Below, in pieces: positions 29,199-37,760 of a stretch of DNA of 64,000 nucleotides. The DNA comes from Dyella sp. 2HG41-7 (GTDB lineage: Bacteria > Pseudomonadota > Gammaproteobacteria > Xanthomonadales > Rhodanobacteraceae). The position numbers were made by a program, and so were the translations under genes. The first letter of the stretch is position 1. Each line of letters opens with the position of its first letter. The stretch spans positions 46,292 to 110,291 of the forward strand of contig NZ_JAJEJV010000003.1 in assembly GCF_021390675.1 (NCBI RefSeq). The letters are read 5' to 3'. Below the pieces are notes generated by a model, which saw only the letters and a program-made list of their open reading frames with translations, was not told the DNA's origin and made no database searches.

Positions 29199-30215
29199 CT
29201 ACTTCGACGACAACGTCTTCAATTCGTCGCCCAGTTTCGGATCGACGCCTTCGATGCGTCGCACGACGCGCCCTTGTGCGTCGAACACCAGCAGCGTGGG
29301 CACATGCGTCACGCGGTAGCGGCGAAACAGTGTGCCGGATTCGTCCAGCGCCAGCGGCATCGTCAGATGATGGTCGCGCTGATACGCAAGCAGATCGTCC
29401 TTGCCTGCCCACAATCGCGAAGAAACGCCCAGCCAGCGCACGCGATCGTCTTGCGACAACGCGGTGACTTGCTCGCGCACGGCGCGGCAACTCTCCGCAA
29501 CCGCAGGGCGACTCTGCGCGAGATAGGTTTCGCACCACGGCGACATAAACACCAGCACCGTGGGACGACCTTTGCCGGCATCTGTGCGCAGCGGAAAATC
29601 GGCGCCCGATACGGTGGGAATCGAGAGGTCCGGCAGCGTGGTGCTTGCCTCATCGCTCGCATTATTGGCTGCTGCGCGCGCGACCGTATTTGCGGGCGCC
29701 GACGTGCGCGCCGCCAACAACGCCGCGTCCAGCTTGTCATTCGCTTCGTGACCGAGAAACGCGATGCGACCGTCGCGACCGATCACCACATGCTGCGGCG
29801 TCACGCGCAAATGAAACGCCTCGCCGATAGAACCGTCGTCGAACACGATTGGCATCTTCAGACCCATCTGGCTGCGGTAACGGCGTACGTCTTTCACCGT
29901 ATCGTCGAAACCGACATCGATCGCGATCACCACCAAATCTTTTCCCGCATGCTCGTACACCTGCTTAAGATGCGGCATCTGTTGGCGGCACGGCACACAC
30001 CAAGTGGCCCAGAATTCCAGGTACACGGCTTTCTTGCCGTAGTAGCTGGCCAAGTCGATGGTTTGACCGTCGATGGTCTTCAGCACAAGCCTGGGCGCTG
30101 GCGTACCGACTAAACCACGTGCAGCCGCTTGCGCATGCTGATCGCCGGTTTCGGCGCGCAGCGATCCGCTCAACATCAAGAACAGCATCGATAAAAGGAA
30201 GGCTATGACGCGCAC
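29199..30215 (-). CDS. Secreted TlpA-like protein with two thioredoxin-fold domains
   Basis: A 338-residue protein with a signal peptide (VRVIAFLLSMLFLMLSGSLRA). Domain 1 carries a classic redox site, FWATWCVPC (Cys73 and Cys76), with VGTPAPRLVLKTIDGQTIDLASYYGKKAVYLEF before it. Domain 2, from about residue 195, keeps the fold (PTVLVFMSPWCETY) but has lost the second active-site Cys; another Cys occurs 15 residues later (AESC). The GTG at 30215, with AAGGAA six bases upstream, is preferred over the ATG at 30245. A reductase or oxidant-sensing role in the periplasm is inferred. It lies upstream of the cupin gene on the same strand. Confidence 0.78.
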   Translation of the reverse strand: MRVIAFLLSMLFLMLSGSLRAETGDQHAQAAARGLVGTPAPRLVLKTIDGQTIDLASYYGKKAVYLEFWATWCVPCRQQMPHLKQVYEHAGKDLVVIAIDVGFDDTVKDVRRYRSQMGLKMPIVFDDGSIGEAFHLRVTPQHVVIGRDGRIAFLGHEANDKLDAALLAARTSAPANTVARAAANNASDEASTTLPDLSIPTVSGADFPLRTDAGKGRPTVLVFMSPWCETYLAQSRPAVAESCRAVREQVTALSQDDRVRWLGVSSRLWAGKDDLLAYQRDHHLTMPLALDESGTLFRRYRVTHVPTLLVFDAQGRVVRRIEGVDPKLGDELKTLSSK

Positions 30216-30321
30216 GTTCGATTCCTTGACTGGGGGTGCGAACATGCTCCCGAAACGATTGGCTCCTCGTAAGAGCCACTTTGCGGTAATTCATGGAGTC
30301 CACCGCAAACGTTGAAGCGCG

Positions 30322-31773
30322 CTAGCGGGCGTCGATCAGCTTCACCACTTTGCGCACGGCCTCGTCGATCCGCGGCACCTCGATCATGCCTAAGCCGAAC
30401 GCGACGCCGTTCGACGATGCGCGATCCATCGCATAACCGTTCAACGATTCCAGGTTGATGCCGTGTTCGGCTGCTCGCGCATGCAAGGTCGTGGCGTCCT
30501 TCGATGCGAAAAGATTCGCCGCCAAATGCAAGCCCGCGTCGGAAGGCCATGGCCGCAAACGCTCTTTGGCGTGTCGCGTTATCGCATCGAGCAAGGCATC
30601 GCGCCGCTCGGCGTATACCTTGCGCATATGCCGCACGTGGCGCACGAGATGGCCTTCGGCGATAAACGCGGCGAGCGTATCTTGCGCCAGCACATCGCCG
30701 TGCCAATCGGTTTGATGCTTGGCGTTGACGAACGCCGCGCGCAGCCACGAAGGCACCACCGCGTAACCGAGTCGCAAGGTCGGAAACAGGCATTTGGAAA
30801 ACGTGCCGACATAACACACGGTGTCGTTGCGATCGAGCGTCTGCAGCGCATCCAGCGGGCGCCCGCTGTAGCGAAACTCGCTGTCGTAATCGTCTTCGAT
30901 CACCAGCGCGCCGCGCGCACGCGCAAATTCCAACAAAGCGACGCGGCGACGCGGCGACATCACCACGCCCAAAGGAAACTGATGCGATGGCGTTACGTAG
31001 ATCACGTTGGCGTCGGGCGGCAGTTGCTCGACGATCAATCCTTCTTCATCCACCGGCACACCGACAACGCGCGCGCCGGCTGCGAGAAAAACCGCGCGCA
31101 AGGGCGGATAGCCGGGATCTTCCACCGCGACCACGGTTTCGCCCGGCGTCACTAGCACGCGCGCCAGCAGATCGAACGCTTGCTGCGCGCCGCTGGTGAC
31201 GATCACATCGTCGGGCTCGCACGACACCGCGCGTGCGAACGAAATATGTTGTGCGATGGCTTCGCGCAGCGCGGGCCGCCCTTGCGCCAGGTCGTAAAGC
31301 GGCGCGGCCCTGGATTGCTGCCGCAGCGCGCGCGCCGACAGTCGCCGCCAAATGTCGTACGGAAACGGTTGGCTGTCGGGAATGCCGAGGCGAAAGTCGT
31401 AGGCGAATTTGCCAGGCATCGGCGCCGGCGCATCGGCAAGATTTCGCCAATACGGCGCCAACCGTCGATCGAACGATGTGGCGGCGACTTTGGGGCGATG
31501 AATATCCCGACGCAACGCCAAATTGGCGACAAAGTTGCCGGCGCCGCGTCGCGCTTCGATATAGCCCTCGCCCAACAAAAGGTCGTACGCCGCGACCACG
31601 GTATTGCGCGACACCTGCAAGGCGTCGGCCAGCGCGCGTGTCGCCGGCAGACGAAGTCCTGGCTTCAATCGCCCATCCAAAATCGCGGCGCGCAATTGGC
31701 CATGCAGTGCCGCGAGGCGCTGGCGAGAGCCGCGCTCGGGCAAAGCCAGCGGAAATTCGAAGGGGTGGTCCAT
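30322..31773 (-). CDS. MocR-family (GntR/aminotransferase) regulator
   Basis: A 483-residue regulator. A GntR winged-helix domain is at residues 14-80 (LHGQLRAAILDGRLKPGLRLPATRALADALQVSRNTVVAAYDLLLGEGYI), followed by a type-I aminotransferase domain. The PLP-binding lysine is in GTFSKCLFPTLRLGY, with VTSGAQQAFDLLARVL and EDDYDSEFRYSGRPL before it. PdxR-like members control pyridoxal synthesis, and others control GST or transport genes. Here it is divergent from a GST and an EamA transporter, which suggests it regulates them. A candidate operator lies in between. Confidence 0.9.
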   Translation of the reverse strand: MDHPFEFPLALPERGSRQRLAALHGQLRAAILDGRLKPGLRLPATRALADALQVSRNTVVAAYDLLLGEGYIEARRGAGNFVANLALRRDIHRPKVAATSFDRRLAPYWRNLADAPAPMPGKFAYDFRLGIPDSQPFPYDIWRRLSARALRQQSRAAPLYDLAQGRPALREAIAQHISFARAVSCEPDDVIVTSGAQQAFDLLARVLVTPGETVVAVEDPGYPPLRAVFLAAGARVVGVPVDEEGLIVEQLPPDANVIYVTPSHQFPLGVVMSPRRRVALLEFARARGALVIEDDYDSEFRYSGRPLDALQTLDRNDTVCYVGTFSKCLFPTLRLGYAVVPSWLRAAFVNAKHQTDWHGDVLAQDTLAAFIAEGHLVRHVRHMRKVYAERRDALLDAITRHAKERLRPWPSDAGLHLAANLFASKDATTLHARAAEHGINLESLNGYAMDRASSNGVAFGLGMIEVPRIDEAVRKVVKLIDAR

Positions 31774-31790
31774 GTCGGAGCTCCTATCCA

Positions 31791-31835
31791 ACTGGACCTG
31801 TAGATTTGTCTTAATGTGGTCCTTTTGCAAGACCA
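31791..31835. promoter_or_regulatory. Candidate MocR operator in the divergent region
   Basis: GGACC (31794-31798) and GGTCC (31818-31822) form an inverted pair, with GACCA (31831-31835) and TTGTC (31806-31810) nearby, in a 108-bp divergent gap. MocR proteins usually bind GGTCC-type repeats near the -35 box. The call rests on this pattern only. Confidence 0.35.
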
Positions 31836-31881
31836 GCTAGCCACCTAGGATGACGCCATCGCCTCATCGGAGCCGCCCGTC

Positions 31882-32574
31882 ATGATCGACCTCTATTTCG
31901 CTGCCACCCCAAACGGCCTGAAGGCCAAGCTCTTCCTGGAAGAAGCGCAGCTGCCGTATCGCGTGATGCCGATCAGCCTCAGCAAGGGCGAGCAGTTCGA
32001 TCCGGCATTCCTGGCTATTTCGCCGAACAACAAGATCCCGGCGATCGTCGATCACGATCCGGTCGGCGGCGGCGAGCCCGTGAAGCTCTTCGAATCCGGC
32101 GCGATCTTGCTTTATCTGGCGGAAAAGATCGGGCGTTTGATTCCCAAGGAGATTCACGGTCGCGCCGAGGTGCTGCAGTGGCTGTTCTGGCAAATGGCGG
32201 GCCTGGGACCGATGGCCGGACAGATCGGGCACTTCAATGTGTACGCGCCGGAGAAAGTGCCATACGCCATCGACCGCTATACGCGCGAGACCGCACGCCT
32301 TTACGGCGTGCTCGACCACCAGCTGGCCGACCGCGCGTTTATCGCCGGCGAATTCTCGATTGCCGATATCGCCTGTTACCCATGGATCGTTCCGCACGAA
32401 GCACATGGACAGAACTTGGATACGTTCCCCCATCTCAAGCGCTGGTTCGACAGCATGGCAACCCGTCCGGCCACGCTGCGCACCTACCAGGATGTCGAAA
32501 ACGTGTATGCCCCTAAACATGCGATATCGGAGGAAGAGCGGCGCGTGTTGTTCGGCGCAGGCAAGCGAGCCTGA
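31882..32574 (+). CDS. Glutathione S-transferase family protein (YghU/YfcG-like)
   Basis: A 230-residue GST with an N-terminal thioredoxin fold (MIDLYFAATPNGLKAKLFLEEAQLPYRVMPISLSKGEQFDPAFLAISPNNKIPAIVD) and an alpha-helical C-domain (RAFIAGEFSIADIACYPWI). The TPNGLKAK and SPNNKIPAI patterns are those of the bacterial Nu-class disulfide-bond reductases such as YfcG and YghU. It is divergent from the MocR gene and followed at 75 bp by an EamA transporter on the same strand. Confidence 0.88.
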   Translation: MIDLYFAATPNGLKAKLFLEEAQLPYRVMPISLSKGEQFDPAFLAISPNNKIPAIVDHDPVGGGEPVKLFESGAILLYLAEKIGRLIPKEIHGRAEVLQWLFWQMAGLGPMAGQIGHFNVYAPEKVPYAIDRYTRETARLYGVLDHQLADRAFIAGEFSIADIACYPWIVPHEAHGQNLDTFPHLKRWFDSMATRPATLRTYQDVENVYAPKHAISEEERRVLFGAGKRA

Positions 32575-32648
32575 CCACCGAAGATTGCTGACAGGTTTCG
32601 GTACGCCGCCGACTTAGGTTGTATGCACGCCACTTTGAGTCTATCGCC

Positions 32649-33560
32649 ATGAAAAAGTCCGACGTCGCCGCGTTGTTGTTGCTGGGAGCCATCTGGGGTG
32701 CGTCGTTCCTGTTTATGCGCATGGGCGCCGCGCAGTTCGGCAGCATGCCGCTGGCGGGCATGCGTGCGATCGGCGCAACGATCTGTTCGATTCCATTGCT
32801 GATGTCGCGGGAGCGTCTCGCGGAATTGCGCGCGAACTGGAAGTCGATCAGCTTGATCGGACTGGCGAACTCGGCGTTGCCGTTCGTGCTGTTTTCGTAT
32901 GCCGCGCAAAGTTTGCCGTCCGGTCTCTCGGCGATCTTCGATGCGATTGCGCCGTTGCTGGTCGCGGCGTCCGGTTGGTTGTGGCTGAGCGAGAAGCTGG
33001 ACGCGACGCGCACCAGCGGTTTGGTGATCGGCATGATCGGCGTGGTATGGCTGATTGGCGGCACCATGGGTTTCGGACATGGCGGCGCGTCGGTGGGTTG
33101 GGCGATGGCGGCGTGCGTCGGCGCAAATATTTGCTACACGTTCGGCGCGCATTACAGCCATCGCCGCGTGCAGAGTGTTTCGCCGCTGACGGTGGCGATC
33201 GGCAGCCAGGTCGCCGCCGCCTTGATGTTGCTGCCTTTTACCGTCTGGTATTGGCCGGCGAAGTCGCCGTCCGTGCAAGCCTGGGTCGCGATGTTCGGTC
33301 TGGCCGCGGTCTGCACCTCGCTTGCCTATGTGTTGTTCTACGGATTGCTGGCGCGCATCGGTTCCACGCGTTCGATGGCGGTGCTGTATCTGATCCCAGT
33401 GTTCGGCGTGGTCTGGGGCGCGATGTTGCTGGGCGAAACCGTGACGCTGGCGATGGGTGGCGGCTGCGCGGTGATCCTGCTCGGCGTGGCGTTGACCACC
33501 GGCATGCTGAAGCCACGCTCCCGGGCACCCGCTGCAACCTGCGCGGTCGAAGAAGCATGA
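32649..33560 (+). CDS. EamA-family (DMT) drug/metabolite exporter
   Basis: A 303-residue protein with about ten membrane helices in two EamA repeats: LLLLGAIWGASFLFMRMGA in the first, MAACVGANICYTFGAHYS and VPVFGVVWGAMLLGE-type motifs in the second. It is likely an exporter of small metabolites. The start at 32649 (MKKSDVAALLLLG) was chosen because upstream codons have no hydrophobic character. It may be under the same MocR control as the GST gene. Confidence 0.88.
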   Translation: MKKSDVAALLLLGAIWGASFLFMRMGAAQFGSMPLAGMRAIGATICSIPLLMSRERLAELRANWKSISLIGLANSALPFVLFSYAAQSLPSGLSAIFDAIAPLLVAASGWLWLSEKLDATRTSGLVIGMIGVVWLIGGTMGFGHGGASVGWAMAACVGANICYTFGAHYSHRRVQSVSPLTVAIGSQVAAALMLLPFTVWYWPAKSPSVQAWVAMFGLAAVCTSLAYVLFYGLLARIGSTRSMAVLYLIPVFGVVWGAMLLGETVTLAMGGGCAVILLGVALTTGMLKPRSRAPAATCAVEEA

Positions 33561-33630
33561 GGTCCGGCATTTGCCGCCAGCTGGTTCATAATCCCCTTTC
33601 GCGCTTGGCGCGATCTTGATTGGAGTTGGA

Positions 33631-35790
33631 ATGCGTTCGCTTCGTTACGGCCGCGCCGCCGCTTACCTCGTCACCCTGCTTACGTTGATGTTTGGCGCAT
33701 CCGCGTTCGCGCAAGACACGGAAAACCTGCTTCCGGTCACCGAGGCGTACAAACTCAGCGCCGACGCCAGCACACCCGGCGTGGTGAAGCTGCACTGGAC
33801 CATCGCGCAGGATTACTACCTGTATCGCGGACGCATGGCGTTCAAAGGCGGCGACGGTGTCACGCTCGGCCAAGCGCAATTGCCCGATGGCGAGAAGCAC
33901 GACGATCCGTACCTGGGTCCGGTAGAGACGTATCACCACAGCATCGATGCGACGATTCCTTACACCGTTGCGCCTGGCGCCACCACGCTCGCATTAAGCG
34001 TGCGCTATCAGGGCTGCCACGAGACCGATCCGAAGATTTGCTATCCGCCGCATACCGAGCAATTGAATCTGCAGATACCTGCAGCTGGCGGAGCGTCGAA
34101 AAACGCGCTCAACGATTTGCTCAGCGCGCCGCCGCGCGCACTAGGCGACAACAACGCGCCGCTGCCTGCGGAACAGGCGTTCCACTTCGACGCTATCGCG
34201 CAGGATGCGCGTCATCTGCTGCTGCGCTGGACGATGCCCAAGGGTTACTACCTGTATCGCGATCAGACGCAGCTCACGCTGAAAGGTGCACCGACATTGT
34301 CGCTGTCGCCCGCGTGGCCAGGAGGCACGACGCATAGCGATGCGCACTTCGGCAGCACCACGGTGTACTTCGGCGAAGTCACGCTGCCGGTCACGATCAA
34401 CGGCGATACCAACGGCACGGCATCGCTCGACTTGATCGCCAGTTTTCAAGGGTGCCAAGACGGTGGCTTGTGCTATCCACTGATGTCGCGTCAAGCGCAT
34501 ATCGCATTGACCGGAGGTAGCAACGCCACGATCGAAACGGCGCCGAATCCCGCACCGGAAATGCCGCCGGCTGATGCGAAGCAAAACGATTCGCTGCACG
34601 TGAGTTTCTTCTACGCGCTACTGCTCGCGCTTGGCGGCGGCCTGGTGTTGAACTTGATGCCGTGTGTACTGCCTGTACTTTCGATCAAGGCGATCGGTTT
34701 GATTGAGAGCGGCGACAGCCCGGCGCGTCGTCGCATGCACGCGCTGATGTATACCGCAGGCGTGCTGGTGAGTTTTGTCGTGCTTGGCGCGGTGATCATC
34801 GCGTTGAAAACGGCATGGGGCGCGCATCTGCAGAGTCCGTTAGTGGTCGCGATACTTGCGCTGGTGATGTTGGCTGTCGCGCTATCGATGTCGGGTGTCG
34901 TTCAGTTCGGCGCATCGCTCGGCAATACCGGCAGCTCGCTGGCCAATCGTTCCGGTCCTGCCGGCGATTTCTTTACGGGTGTATTGGCGGTGGTTGTCGC
35001 CAGCCCCTGCACGGCGCCTTTTATGGGCACCGCATTGGCGTATGCGTTGGTCGCGCCGATGTTCATCGCGATGTGCGTGTTCTTGGCGTTGGGTATCGGC
35101 TTGGCGTTGCCATTTCTCGCCGTCGGATTCGTACCGGCGCTTTCGCGCTGGTTGCCGCGCCCCGGTCGCTGGATGGAAACGCTGAAGGAAGTGCTGGCGT
35201 TCCCGATGTATCTCACCGCCGCGTGGCTGGCGTGGGTATTGGCGCATCAACGCGGCGCCGATGCCGTGGGCTTGCTGATGGTCGCGGCGGTGCTGCTGGC
35301 GATGACGCTGTGGTGGTTCGAACGCAGCCGCGCACGTGGCGCGCTCAGTCGCATACTGGTCGGCTTGCTCGCCTTGTTTACGTTGGCCCCGCTGTATTAC
35401 CTCGCGACGCTGCCGGCTGCCGCGCAGGCATCCGCGGCGACGGATGGCGTGGTGGCTTATTCGCCTGAAAAACTGGCCAAACTGCGCAAAGCCGGCACGC
35501 CGGTCTTCGTCGATATGACGGCCGACTGGTGCGTCACCTGCAAAGCCAACGAACACACCGTGCTCGATGGCGACGACTTCAAGGCGCTGCTCAAGCGCAC
35601 AGGCGCCGTTTATATGAAAGGCGACTGGACCAACGAGGACCCGTCGATCTCCGCTTTTCTGCAGGAATACCACTCGCCCGGCGTGCCTCTCTACGTCGTG
35701 TTTCCCAAGAATGGCGGCGCAGGGCATCAGCTGCCGACCGTGCTCACATCCTCACTGGTCGAGCATGCGCTGACCGAGGCGGCCAAGTGA
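33631..35790 (+). CDS. dsbD: Thiol:disulfide interchange protein DsbD, with a duplicated N-terminal domain
   Basis: A 719-residue protein, about 150 longer than E. coli DsbD (565). A signal peptide is followed by two tandem DsbD-alpha domains: the first has C129 and C137 (YQGCHETDPKICYP), the second C275 and C281 (FQGCQDGGLCYP). Each has its own KGYYLYRD-type strand. Then come eight membrane helices with the beta-domain cysteines in LMPCVLPVLS and SPCTAPFMG, and a C-terminal thioredoxin gamma domain with WCVTC (C634 and C637). It carries electrons from cytoplasmic thioredoxin to periplasmic thiols. The TlpA gene starts 16 bp later. Confidence 0.95.
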   Translation: MRSLRYGRAAAYLVTLLTLMFGASAFAQDTENLLPVTEAYKLSADASTPGVVKLHWTIAQDYYLYRGRMAFKGGDGVTLGQAQLPDGEKHDDPYLGPVETYHHSIDATIPYTVAPGATTLALSVRYQGCHETDPKICYPPHTEQLNLQIPAAGGASKNALNDLLSAPPRALGDNNAPLPAEQAFHFDAIAQDARHLLLRWTMPKGYYLYRDQTQLTLKGAPTLSLSPAWPGGTTHSDAHFGSTTVYFGEVTLPVTINGDTNGTASLDLIASFQGCQDGGLCYPLMSRQAHIALTGGSNATIETAPNPAPEMPPADAKQNDSLHVSFFYALLLALGGGLVLNLMPCVLPVLSIKAIGLIESGDSPARRRMHALMYTAGVLVSFVVLGAVIIALKTAWGAHLQSPLVVAILALVMLAVALSMSGVVQFGASLGNTGSSLANRSGPAGDFFTGVLAVVVASPCTAPFMGTALAYALVAPMFIAMCVFLALGIGLALPFLAVGFVPALSRWLPRPGRWMETLKEVLAFPMYLTAAWLAWVLAHQRGADAVGLLMVAAVLLAMTLWWFERSRARGALSRILVGLLALFTLAPLYYLATLPAAAQASAATDGVVAYSPEKLAKLRKAGTPVFVDMTADWCVTCKANEHTVLDGDDFKALLKRTGAVYMKGDWTNEDPSISAFLQEYHSPGVPLYVVFPKNGGAGHQLPTVLTSSLVEHALTEAAK

Positions 35791-35806
35791 TCCGGGGCTC
35801 CGTGAC

Positions 35807-36352
35807 GTGCTGAGCCGCACCAATCAGCTTATTCTCGGTTTGGCCTTGCTGGCGGCGATCGTCGGGGGCTGGCTGCAATACGAAAATCGATCGCCGCATG
35901 TTCCGGCGGGCATTCATGTCGCGAACGTCGGCGATCTTCGCCCAGATCCGACCCTGACGGATTCTTCTGGCAAACCGCATCGCCTATCCGACTTCCACGG
36001 CAAACGCGTGCTGCTCAATTTTTGGGCAAGCTGGTGCGTACCCTGCCTGAGCGAGATGCCGGCCCTGAATGCTGCGCAGCGTAACTTCGCCGATCAGGGC
36101 TCGATCGTGCTAGGTATCGCCATGGATGAGCCTACAAACGTACAAGCCTTCCTGGCCAGGCATCCGGTGAGCTACCCGATCCTGATGGGCGATCTCGCCT
36201 CACAGAGCACATCCCTTCAATTTGGCGACCGGGACGAAGTGCTGCCTTTCAGCGTGTTGTTGGACGAAAACGGCAGGATTCTGGCCATCCAGCGCGGCCC
36301 ACTCGATGCGAACAGGCTGAGCCGCTGGCTTTCCCCGGCAACCGCGCCCTGA
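35807..36352 (+). CDS. TlpA/ResA-family thioredoxin-like protein, membrane-anchored
   Basis: A 181-residue protein with a GTG start and an N-terminal membrane anchor (LILGLALLAAIVGGWLQYE). The thioredoxin domain has WASWCVPC (Cys77 and Cys80). RPDPTLTDSSGKPHRLSDFHGKRVLLNF is characteristic of the TlpA/DsbE type. It lies 16 bp after dsbD, so it is probably one of DsbD's periplasmic substrates, in cytochrome c or thiol repair. Confidence 0.9.
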   Translation: MLSRTNQLILGLALLAAIVGGWLQYENRSPHVPAGIHVANVGDLRPDPTLTDSSGKPHRLSDFHGKRVLLNFWASWCVPCLSEMPALNAAQRNFADQGSIVLGIAMDEPTNVQAFLARHPVSYPILMGDLASQSTSLQFGDRDEVLPFSVLLDENGRILAIQRGPLDANRLSRWLSPATAP

Positions 36353-36499
36353 CGCGGTTTAGGGCGCCATACGTTTACGCACGTTTAACGCCGCCGTTCT
36401 CCGCCAAACATCGCCGAACTGCGCCGAACTGGACAACACCCAGGGATACCATCACACTGCGCGGATTCCGAGGCGCCCGGGGGCGGCCTGGAGCCATCT

Positions 36500-36952
36500 A
36501 TGGCGAAGCTGCTGGTCCTGCACGGACCCAACCTCAACCTGCTGGGCGTACGCGAACCGGACATCTACGGTCGGGAAACGCTGGCCGATATCAACAACCT
36601 GCTCGCCCAGCGCGCGCAAGCTGCGGGGCATGAGCTGGCTTGGTATCAGTCCAACGCCGAGCACGAGCTGATCGGACGCATTCATCAGGCGCGGGACGAG
36701 CAGGTGGACTACATCCTGATCAATCCCGGCGCCTTCACGCATACCAGCGTCGCCTTGCGCGATGCCTTGGCGGCGGTCGACATCCCGTTTATCGAGCTGC
36801 ATATGAGCAATGTGCATGCGCGGGAACCGTTCCGTCGCCACTCTTATCTGTCCGACCTCGCGGTCGGCGTGATTTGCGGTTTTGGCAGCGCCAGTTACCG
36901 ACTGGCCTTGGATGCCGCCATGACCAAACTTGAACCGAAACCGGCCGCTTAG
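36500..36952 (+). CDS. aroQ: 3-dehydroquinate dehydratase, type II
   Basis: A 150-residue dodecameric-type enzyme. It carries [21 protein letters not shown] with the catalytic Tyr, [31 protein letters not shown] and [24 protein letters not shown]. It catalyses step 3 of the shikimate pathway. The 147-bp gap upstream contains two copies of ACGTTTA (36371 and 36381) of unknown meaning. accB follows 72 bp downstream, the usual aroQ-accB-accC order of this group. Confidence 0.98.
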   Translation: MAKLLVLHGPNLNLLGVREPDIYGRETLADINNLLAQRAQAAGHELAWYQSNAEHELIGRIHQARDEQVDYILINPGAFTHTSVALRDALAAVDIPFIELHMSNVHAREPFRRHSYLSDLAVGVICGFGSASYRLALDAAMTKLEPKPAA

Positions 36953-37024
36953 TCGGCCAATACGGATTTCTTTCACTTTCCGGCCGCCAAGCTGCGGCCT
37001 TCAGACCCTGAGAAGGCAAGCCCT

Positions 37025-37480
37025 ATGGATCTGCGCAAGATCAAAAAACTGATCGACCTGCTCGAGGAATCCAACCTCGCCGAACTGGAAATCAAAGAAG
37101 GCGAGGAAGTCGTTCGCCTGTCGCGCGTTCCCAAAGGCAACATCACCGTCGCCGCCCCGCCCGCCGTGGTGCATGCCGCGCCGGTCGTCGCACCGGTGGC
37201 GGCTCCCGCCGCCGCGCCGGCCGAACCCGCCAGCAACCTGCCGGCTGGCCACGTGGTGAAGGCGCCGATGGTCGGCACGTTTTACGCCTCGGCCAGCCCG
37301 GGCGCCGCCGCGTTCGTGAAGGTAGGTCAGCAAGTGAAGGCCGGCGAGACGCTAGGCATCATCGAAGCGATGAAGATGTTCAATCAGATCGAGGCCGACG
37401 TCGCCGGCACCGTGCAAGCCATCCTGCTCGAGAACGGCCAGCCGGTGGAATTCGACCAGCCAATGTTCGTGATCGCCTGA
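37025..37480 (+). CDS. accB: Biotin carboxyl carrier protein of acetyl-CoA carboxylase
   Basis: A 151-residue BCCP: N-terminal [32 protein letters not shown], an Ala/Pro linker, and a C-terminal biotinyl domain with the biotinylated lysine in IEAMKMFN (K117) and GNGQPVEF-like end. It carries the carboxyl group between biotin carboxylase and transcarboxylase. accC follows, but a 267-bp inverted-repeat element separates them instead of the usual short gap. Confidence 0.98.
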   Translation: MDLRKIKKLIDLLEESNLAELEIKEGEEVVRLSRVPKGNITVAAPPAVVHAAPVVAPVAAPAAAPAEPASNLPAGHVVKAPMVGTFYASASPGAAAFVKVGQQVKAGETLGIIEAMKMFNQIEADVAGTVQAILLENGQPVEFDQPMFVIA

Positions 37481-37487
37481 CGGCCGT

Positions 37488-37754
37488 GAGCCTGCCCTAT
37501 AACTCTGAGTGGCCCGCGCTGGGATCTGTTTGCGCGCAGGGCAAGGAAGAACGAGAGAAGTGTATGTCGATACATGAACGAGTGATGACGCCGCCATGCG
37601 GGCAAACAGACCCAGCCCTTCGGGTTGAACTTGTGCGCCCGCCATGCGGCAGCGCGCGATTTGACCTGACGGCCAGTCAGGCACTGCATCGCACACTACC
37701 ACCTGACGGGCGCACAAGTTCAACGCGGGCCACTCAGAGTTATAGGGCAGGCTC
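37488..37754. repeat. Structured inverted-repeat element between accB and accC
   Basis: The ends are a perfect 31-bp inverted repeat (37488-37518 and 37724-37754, beginning GAGCCTGCCC and ending GGGCAGGCTC). Inside are two further arms. Arm A pairs 37518-37533 with 37602-37616, with one bulged base. Arm B pairs 37624-37641 with 37707-37724, a perfect 18 bp. The whole could fold as a three-way junction. Both arms contain CCGCCATGCGG (37591-37601 and 37639-37649). It contains no credible gene and ends 6 bp before the accC ATG. It is either a MITE-like insertion or a cis-acting RNA structure. Confidence 0.85.
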
Positions 37755-37760
37755 TTAACT

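Noticed and set aside
36371..36387. Two ACGTTTA direct repeats upstream of aroQ
   Set aside because: Too short and without a partner site or recognised regulator; noted in the aroQ entry only.
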